A stretch of DNA of 10,036 nt, from the NCBI GenBank assembly GCA_026647385.1, contig JAPKGY010000047.1, positions 1 through 10,036 on the forward strand, in the 5' to 3' direction. A model generated the notes under the pieces. It saw only the letters and a program-made list of their open reading frames with translations, was not told where the DNA came from and did not search any database. Source of the DNA: Phycisphaerae bacterium. Lineage in GTDB: Bacteria > Planctomycetota > Phycisphaerae > UBA1845 > PWPN01. The position numbers and the translations under genes were made by a program. This document shows, in pieces, positions 5,932-10,036 of this stretch; the stretch's first letter is position 1, and every line of letters begins with the position of its first letter.

Positions 5932-5985
5932 AGACCGGGGTACCTCTAAATGCCACCTCCGCTCCACCCGCTCGCCCGCCGTGGA

Positions 5986-6008
5986 GGCAGCCGCACGGCC
6001 CGGCTGCC
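5986..6008. terminator. Strong GC hairpin downstream of the GH59 gene
   Basis: GGCAGCCG (5986-5993) and CGGCTGCC (6001-6008) form a perfect eight-pair stem with a seven-base loop, 65 bases after the GH59 stop. It is followed by GTCCCCC rather than a T-tract, so it is at best an atypical terminator. Confidence 0.4.
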
Positions 6009-6206
6009 GTCCCCCTCCGGACCCCCTGCCGGGCATCCGTCGCCGGGAGCCTAGCTAACCTTCTGCCCACCAAACGCTTATGAAGAAAATCCACAACCTC
6101 GGCCGATCACCCAAAAAAGACGTATCCCATTACACCACAATATGTTACGTTCATAACACCCCCCGGCCGGCGCAAATCCTTGCGAAAATCTCAAGTTACA
6201 GGGGGC

Positions 6207-6235
6207 TTGCTCGCCGAAACTCATTGCAGTACTAT
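6207..6235 (+). promoter_or_regulatory. Candidate promoter of the HU-like gene
   Basis: TTGCTC (6207-6212) and TACTAT (6230-6235) are 17 bases apart at the edge of the AT-richer patch. The start would be near 6242, leaving a leader of about 184 bases before the ATG at 6426. Moderate consensus match only. Confidence 0.35.
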
Positions 6236-6425
6236 GATTTGCGTGCGATGGCCGGCGCCTAGGTGCATGTAGCTCGGAGCCACCCGACCAACGGCTTCGG
6301 GAGGCCACTTCTGCCGGTCGTCCGCGTTGGTGCCAGGACGGAACACCGGGCTCAGGGTCAGGAATCTGAATCGCGTGGCCGGGGCCGAGCGAGACTCGCC
6401 CGAATCTCCTCTGTCGAGGCGTGAC

Positions 6426-6740
6426 ATGCAGACCATCACGAAAAAAGAACTGATCGATCGGATCGCCGAGAAGTCGACCTACAAGCGCGTGGTCGTCAAA
6501 CGCATCATCCAAAGCTTTCTCGACGAAATCATCGACGAGCTGGGTAACGGCAACCGCCTGGAGTTCCGCGATTTCGGCGTGTTCGAAAGTAAGCAGCGAG
6601 CCGCCCGCACCGCACAGAATCCCAAGACCCTGGAGCGCGTCTCCGTTCCGCCCAAACGCACGGTCAAGTTTAAGGTCGGGCGCCTTATGAAGTTGCGCCT
6701 CACCAATAGCCACGCCCGGGCCGGCAGCGATCGCTCCTGA
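6426..6740 (+). CDS. HU/IHF family DNA-binding protein
   Basis: A 104-residue member of the bacterial histone-like family (HU/IHF). Residues 3-45 form the helical dimerisation part (TITKKELIDRIAEKSTYKRVVVKRIIQSFLDEII). LEFRDFGVFE (45-54) is the conserved FGxF strand. The DNA-binding arm carries QNPKT (64-68), the equivalent of RNPxT whose proline (Pro66) intercalates into DNA, and the chain returns through VKFKVGRLMKL. Position 64 is Gln where Arg is usual. A short tail (93-104) is basic and Ser-rich. The dimer bends DNA, supports nucleoid structure and assists promoters, replication or recombination. The frame is open upstream to 6327, but the ATG at 6426 has GAGG six bases before it and matches the family N-terminus. 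It sits alone, in the same direction as feoAB, but is separated from them by a promoter. HU versus IHF cannot be settled from sequence. Confidence 0.9.
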   Translation: MQTITKKELIDRIAEKSTYKRVVVKRIIQSFLDEIIDELGNGNRLEFRDFGVFESKQRAARTAQNPKTLERVSVPPKRTVKFKVGRLMKLRLTNSHARAGSDRS

Positions 6741-6899
6741 GCCAGGCCTGCCCCCCCCGTTCCTGCACCTCCGATCAGCCCAGGTCTGCCGTTTTCGCCC
6801 CAAACGCGGTTTCGGGTCCCTTGGCGGTGGCGGCGTCGGCGGTGTTTGCCCCTGCGCTCCAGAATTCGTGAATCCGTGAAAAGAATCGCAGAGTTTCTC

Positions 6900-6929
6900 T
6901 TGACGGCGGGTGATGATACCGATTATAGT
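6900..6929 (+). promoter_or_regulatory. feoAB promoter (sigma70-like)
   Basis: TTGACG (6900-6905) and TATAGT (6924-6929) are separated by 18 bases; both match consensus at five of six positions. The start site is expected near 6936, inside the Fur-like operator, with a leader of about 168 bases before feoA. Confidence 0.6.
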
Positions 6930-6930
6930 T

Positions 6931-6950
6931 ATTGAGACTGAGTCTCAGTC
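6931..6950. promoter_or_regulatory. Fur-box-like operator at the feoAB promoter
   Basis: ATTGAGACTGAGTCTCAGTC holds two overlapping perfect 7-1-7 palindromes: TGAGACT-G-AGTCTCA (6933-6947) and GACTGAG-T-CTCAGTC (6936-6950). The first differs from the Fur-type TGAGAATnATTCTCA only by one symmetrical base pair. It begins two bases after the -10 and covers the predicted start site, so a bound repressor would block transcription. Ferric uptake regulator (Fur) binding when iron is plentiful is the established mode of feo control in many bacteria; that Fur is the factor here is inferred. Confidence 0.7.
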
Positions 6951-7014
6951 CTTAAGCGGCTCGCCCCGAGCAATCCCATGCGGGTTGTCGGCCGCACAGG
7001 GGGGAGCGCCGCGT

Positions 7015-7102
7015 CGAGGCCTAAGGCGTTCCCGGCTGCGGGAGGCTGACGGCGTCTGGCGGGTCGCTTGGCGGACGACAGGAGGCTCGCCGAGGTCTAA
7101 GG
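7015..7102 (+). repeat. Duplicated ribosome-binding-site-like motif in the feo leader
   Basis: CGAGGCCTAAGG (7015-7026) and CGAGGTCTAAGG (7091-7102) match at 11 of 12 positions. The second copy directly precedes the feoA ATG and supplies its Shine-Dalgarno (GAGG, eight bases away). The first copy has no start codon after it. It may be chance or a trace of a local duplication. Confidence 0.35.
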
Positions 7103-7103
7103 A

Positions 7104-7385
7104 ATGGTCCAGGCCAAGTTCATTCATTCGCTGGCGGCGGCTGAAATCGGCCAGGAGTTCGAGATTCAGTCGGTCCGGACCGGGTGTTGTCACCACGATC
7201 GGCGTTTGCGCGAACTCGGCCTGCTCGAGGGCAGACGCGTGCGGCTGTTGGCCAACCGCGACCCGCTCATCTGCCAGATCGGTCGTTGCCGGCTCGGTTT
7301 GTGCCGTCGATTGGCCGGCGGCGTTCTGGTCGCCTCGCCCACCGGCCCCACCTGTGAAACCGCGGCGGAACGGCTGACGGCGTGA
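7104..7385 (+). CDS. feoA: Ferrous iron transport protein FeoA, cysteine-rich
   Basis: A 93-residue cytoplasmic FeoA with the small SH3-like fold. The family pattern is clear: DRRLRELGLLEGRRVRLLANRDPLICQIG, then RLGLCRRLAGGVLV. FeoA assists the FeoB permease, probably by touching its cytoplasmic domain, and is needed for Fe(II) uptake in several bacteria. The sequence is odd in having six cysteines (28, 29, 57, 62, 67, 84) and a CCHH run at 28-31, just before the conserved RRLxELGL segment. The E. coli protein has a single cysteine, so a metal- or redox-sensing role is possible but unproved. The ATG at 7104 is preceded by GAGG eight bases upstream. The gene is first in the feoAB operon; feoB starts seven bases after its stop, so the two are surely co-transcribed and perhaps translationally coupled. 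No feoC follows. Confidence 0.92.
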   Translation: MVQAKFIHSLAAAEIGQEFEIQSVRTGCCHHDRRLRELGLLEGRRVRLLANRDPLICQIGRCRLGLCRRLAGGVLVASPTGPTCETAAERLTA

Positions 7386-7392
7386 CCTGCCC

Positions 7393-9711
7393 ATGAGAGC
7401 CACCGCCGATTCTTGCTCCACCGAGAACAATATGGATCTGGGGACCCCTCCCGATGACGCCCCAGGCCGCGGACGGACTCGCCCTCTGCTCATCGCCGTG
7501 GCGGGCAATCCCAATTCGGGCAAAACGACGGTCTTCAACGCCCTCACCGGCATGCGCCAGCGCATCGGCAACTATCCCGGGGTCACGGTCGAACGCCGCG
7601 AGGCGACGATGGCGGCCGACCCCTCGATTCGCCTGCTCGACCTGCCCGGCCTATACAGCCTGAACGCGCGGAGCCCCGACGAAGCCATCACTCGCGAGGT
7701 GCTGCTCGGGCGGACGCCGGGCGTGCCTCGCCCCGACGCGGTCCTGCTGGTCGTCGACGCCGGCAACCTCGAACGGAACCTTTTCGCAGCCACGCAGGTG
7801 ATCGAGTTGGGGCTGCCCGCGATTCTCGTGTGCAACATGGCTGACCATCTGGCATCCGAGGGCCTGAGCCTGGATGTCGAGGCGCTCGGGGACGAACTCG
7901 GCGTTCCGGTCATCACCACGGTGGCGTCCCGGGGTCAGGGAATTCCGGTGCTGATCGAGGCGATTCGCGTGTTGACCCACTCGCCACCCAGCCCGACTGT
8001 ACGCCGGTGGCGGCTACCCGAGGCCCTCGAGGATATCGTCGCGCGGCTCAGCCAGGCTATCCGCACTACCGGTTACGCGAAGGACAGCTCCGCGGACGGC
8101 CTGGCCCTGCTGCTTCTGGATCAGGAAGAGGCAGCCGACGACCCGTCCCTGCCCGAGGAGATCCGTCGCGTGTTGAGGGAATGCCTGGCCTCCCGCGTTC
8201 GCGGGGATGGGCAGGCGGGCGACAGCCAGGGATCGGCGAGCCCGGAAGAGATCTCCGTTCTGCTGGCCCGGCGGCGTTATGCCTGGCTTCATGACGTGGT
8301 GAGTCGGTGCGTGACCCGAGTCAGGCCGGCCAGACCGTCGACCACCGACCGCGTCGACCGCGTGCTCACCCATCCGATATGGGGCAACGTGTGTTTCGCC
8401 CTGGTGATGGCCGGCATGTTTTACAGTGTGTTTGCGCTGGCGGGCCCGCTGATGGACCTGATTCAGACGGTGGTCAGCGCCACCCAGGACTGGCTCACCG
8501 CGACGCTGGCGGAAGGCATGCTGCGCGATCTGCTGCGCAACGGCGTGGTCGCGGGCGTGGGGGCGGTGTTGTCGTTCTTTCCGCAGATCGCCATTTTGTT
8601 CCTCTTCATCGCCGTGCTGGAGGATACCGGGTACATGGCCCGGGCGGCCCTGCTCATGAATCGGCTGATGAGCCGCGTGGGCCTTCACGGCAAGAGCTTC
8701 ATTCCGCTGCTGTCGTCGTTCGCCTGCGCCGTGCCCGGCATTCTGGCGACGCGGACGATCGACAATCCGCGCGATCGGCTGGCGACGATCCTGATCGCTC
8801 CGTTCATGAGCTGCAGCGCGCGACTGCCCATCTATACGCTGCTCATCGCCGCGTGCCTGCCGATCGGGAGCGGAGCGAAGGCCGGCATGATGTTCGCCAT
8901 GTACGCGTTGGGGATCGCGAGCGCGGCCACGGTGGCCTGGCTCCTCAAGCGAACAATTCTCAGGGGGGAAGCGCCGGGCTTCATCATCGAGCTGCCCCCC
9001 TACCACATCCCTCGATTCAAGACGCTGTCGCTGGTCGTATGGGAGCGGTGCAAGCAGTTCCTCGTCAAGGCCGGCACGGTGATCCTGGCTGCCACCATCG
9101 TCCTGTGGGCCCTCACGAGCTATCCACGGGATGCGTCGATCGTCGCCAGGTACGATGCGATGAGGGCGGAGGCGGCGGAGAAAGCCGAAATGGGCAAAAG
9201 CCGAAACGCCGAAAGGAGTACCGGCGCCGCGGCAGGTGGATCCTTGGCGGAGACCGACCTTGCGTCGATCGACCAGCAGGAGCAGGCGGAGATACTGCGG
9301 CATAGCGTCGCGGGCCGTCTGGGGCGGCTGATCGAGCCGGCCATCCGCCCGCTCGGCTTCAACTGGGAGATCGGCGTGGGCATTGTCGCGAGCTTCGCCG
9401 CCCGCGAAGTCTTCGTTGGCACGATGGGCATTATCTACAGCGTGGGCGACGCCGACGAATCCTCCGAGACGCTGCAGGAGCAGATGCGCGCCGCGGTCTG
9501 GCCCGACGGCCGACCCGTGTTCACCCCGGTCGTCGCCGTCGCCCTGATGGTCTTCTACGTGCTTTCCTGCCAGTGTATCAGCACGATCGCGGTCGTCCGC
9601 CAGGAGACCCGAAGCTGGCGTTGGCCTCTGCTCCAACTCGCCTACATGACCGGCCTGGCCTATGTCGCGGCCCTGGCGGTGTACCAGGTGGGCACATCCT
9701 TAAGGTACTGA
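7393..9711 (+). CDS. feoB: Ferrous iron permease FeoB (GTPase-membrane fusion)
   Basis: A 772-residue inner-membrane Fe(II) transporter. The N-terminal G domain shows G1 GNPNSGKTT (38-46), G2 YPGVTVER (61-68), G3 DLPGLYSL (83-90), G4 NMAD (148-151) and G5 ASRGQG (178-183), followed by the helical GDI-like region to about 315. The membrane part has the paired gate motifs: FFPQIAILFLFIAVLEDTGY (395-414), LSSFACAVPGI (440-450) and MSCSARLP (472-479), then ASFAAREVFVGTMGIIYS (666-683) and LSCQCISTIAVVRQET (724-739). Length is normal for the family. The start is uncertain: the ATG at 7393, seven bases after feoA, has no Shine-Dalgarno and may depend on coupling; the in-frame ATG at 7432 is an alternative. 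Both precede the G1 motif. The loop at about 588-638, between a membrane helix and the second gate, is Ala/Glu-rich and holds an 8-nt repeat array. Regulation is through the operator before feoA. Confidence 0.96.
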   Translation: MRATADSCSTENNMDLGTPPDDAPGRGRTRPLLIAVAGNPNSGKTTVFNALTGMRQRIGNYPGVTVERREATMAADPSIRLLDLPGLYSLNARSPDEAITREVLLGRTPGVPRPDAVLLVVDAGNLERNLFAATQVIELGLPAILVCNMADHLASEGLSLDVEALGDELGVPVITTVASRGQGIPVLIEAIRVLTHSPPSPTVRRWRLPEALEDIVARLSQAIRTTGYAKDSSADGLALLLLDQEEAADDPSLPEEIRRVLRECLASRVRGDGQAGDSQGSASPEEISVLLARRRYAWLHDVVSRCVTRVRPARPSTTDRVDRVLTHPIWGNVCFALVMAGMFYSVFALAGPLMDLIQTVVSATQDWLTATLAEGMLRDLLRNGVVAGVGAVLSFFPQIAILFLFIAVLEDTGYMARAALLMNRLMSRVGLHGKSFIPLLSSFACAVPGILATRTIDNPRDRLATILIAPFMSCSARLPIYTLLIAACLPIGSGAKAGMMFAMYALGIASAATVAWLLKRTILRGEAPGFIIELPPYHIPRFKTLSLVVWERCKQFLVKAGTVILAATIVLWALTSYPRDASIVARYDAMRAEAAEKAEMGKSRNAERSTGAAAGGSLAETDLASIDQQEQAEILRHSVAGRLGRLIEPAIRPLGFNWEIGVGIVASFAAREVFVGTMGIIYSVGDADESSETLQEQMRAAVWPDGRPVFTPVVAVALMVFYVLSCQCISTIAVVRQETRSWRWPLLQLAYMTGLAYVAALAVYQVGTSLRY
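9184..9215 (+). repeat. 8-nt repeat array inside feoB
   Basis: Four 8-base units lie in exact register: GCCGAAAT, GGGCAAAA, GCCGAAAC, GCCGAAAG, with a weaker unit (CGGAGAAA) just before. They encode part of the hydrophilic loop AEKAEMGKSRNAERS. The units resemble GTCAAAAx, the reverse strand of the intergenic arrays near 2372-2456, in period and in their pyrimidine-C-purine-AAA form. Because eight is not a multiple of three, gain or loss of one unit would shift the feoB frame. Confidence 0.6.
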
Positions 9712-9840
9712 GAGGCTGGCCGACGAGCGGTCTCGGGTGGTGCAGCCATCGCTCCGCCGGTGAGATACAGCCCGCGCTGCAAGCACGGACCGGGCCCCAT
9801 GCACGCCCTCTGGAGCCCTGCCTTCAAACGTCCTGGCTTT

Positions 9841-10036
9841 TCACTCCGCACGAGCGATTGACACGCTGCGACGCTCCCGGCGGTGGAGCCGAAGAACGCC
9901 GATCCCCAGGAACGACATGACCATCGCCCCCGGTATTCCCGCTCCGCAGGCGGGGGCCGGCGTTGACTCCGGGACCGGGGCACCGGCGGGTTCGATCTCG
10001 GTCACCGGATTGATCTCGGTGTAGTGGGCCATGACG
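9841..10036 (-). CDS. C-terminal end of a secreted or membrane-anchored protein with a Cys-Gly/hydrophobic/Arg-rich tail (partial)
   Basis: The frame is open to the right edge of the window and stops at TGA (9843-9841). At least 64 residues are visible, including an internal or initiating Met encoded at 10032-10030; nothing before it can be judged. The sequence has a Pro/Glu-rich linker (NPVTEIEPAGAPVPESTPAP), a CGAG, a hydrophobic stretch (IPGAMVMSFLGIGVLRL) and a basic HRRERR, ending with about nine further residues. This three-part layout resembles C-terminal sorting signals such as PEP-CTERM or MYXO-CTERM that direct surface proteins to a dedicated processing enzyme, but no exact family motif is present and the tail after the Arg cluster is longer than usual. 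A simple C-terminal membrane anchor is the alternative. The body of the protein, and so its function, lies outside the window. It converges on feoB with 129 bases between, in which I see no clear terminator. Confidence 0.6.
   Translation of the reverse strand, partial: VMAHYTEINPVTEIEPAGAPVPESTPAPACGAGIPGAMVMSFLGIGVLRLHRRERRSVSIARAE

Larger units (their letters stand above)
5922..6425. other. Non-coding interval between the GH59 and HU-like genes
   Basis: About 500 bp with no accepted gene. The left part is GC-rich with hairpins. The middle (about 6080-6250) is noticeably AT-richer and holds a dyad TGTTA-N6-TAACA (6143-6158) and a promoter-like pair. The right part would be a 5' leader of about 180 bases for the HU-like gene; I do not recognise a known RNA element in it. 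A 60-codon open frame from 6080 lacks a ribosome binding site and family features. Confidence 0.5.
6741..7103. other. Regulatory interval between the HU-like gene and feoA
   Basis: This 363-bp interval holds no gene that I accept. It contains C-runs and GGCGGT-type triplet sequence near 6820-6845, a weak CCCCAAAC/GTTTCGGG hairpin near 6800-6820, the feoAB promoter with its operator, and a 150-base leader with a duplicated CGAGGyCTAAGG motif. Confidence 0.5.

Noticed and set aside
6080..6262. 60-codon open frame beginning MKKIHNLG in the AT-richer patch
   Set aside because: No Shine-Dalgarno precedes it, the codon use differs from the neighbouring genes, and it overlaps a promoter-like sequence for the HU-like gene.
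6243..6425. Possible structured RNA or riboswitch before the HU-like gene
   Set aside because: I looked for tRNA, SRP RNA, RNase P and common riboswitch signatures and found none; only ordinary GC-rich leader sequence is visible.
8014..9636. 540-codon open frame on the minus strand opposite feoB
   Set aside because: Antisense shadow of feoB; the translation is Arg/His/Gln/Asp-rich and low in hydrophobic structure.

Overview
The window is GC-rich, densely coded bacterial chromosome with several unlinked single genes and one clear operon. The gene mix points to a planctomycete or a related lineage: a solitary fliN-type switch gene, an HU/IHF-like protein, a secreted glycoside hydrolase of the galactocerebrosidase family, a secreted protein ending in a Cys-Gly/hydrophobic/Arg-rich tail, and short 8-nt arrays of the GTCAAAAx type. 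This assignment is an inference; no rRNA, tRNA, CRISPR array or insertion sequence is visible.

Layout from left to right. The first 92 bases are the 5' end of pyrG (CTP synthase) on the minus strand. Next, also on the minus strand, is a Cys-rich trypsin-like serine protease with an intact His/Asp/Ser triad and no PDZ domain (231-1106). A gene-poor stretch of about 700 bp follows. It carries a 15-bp palindrome (1209-1223) and a long Fur-box-like palindrome (1549-1569). On the plus strand come fliN (1802-2275), an intergenic double array of 8-nt repeats (2372-2456), an XRE/S24 LexA-like repressor (2500-3156) with a promoter placed so that its mRNA would be leaderless, and a large GH59 galactocerebrosidase-like enzyme with a C-terminal F5/8-type C domain (3453-5921). 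After 500 bp of non-coding sequence there is an HU/IHF-like gene (6426-6740), then the ferrous iron uptake operon feoA-feoB (7104-9711). The right edge holds the 3' end of a convergent minus-strand gene for a secreted or membrane-anchored protein.

The best internal logic is iron control. A sigma70-like promoter (6900-6929) precedes feoAB, and a 7-1-7 palindrome typical of Fur operators overlaps its predicted start site. A 14-nt core of this operator recurs exactly at 1552-1565, upstream of fliN. This suggests, but does not prove, that one metal-responsive regulator touches both iron uptake and a flagellar switch gene.

Other points worth attention: the LexA-like protein lacks both the catalytic lysine and the Ala-Gly cleavage pair, so it is probably not a self-cleaving repressor. 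FeoA is unusually rich in cysteine and histidine. FliN carries a FliM/FliY-like N-terminal peptide. The same family of 8-nt repeats occurs both between genes and inside feoB. I see no complete defence system or mobile element.
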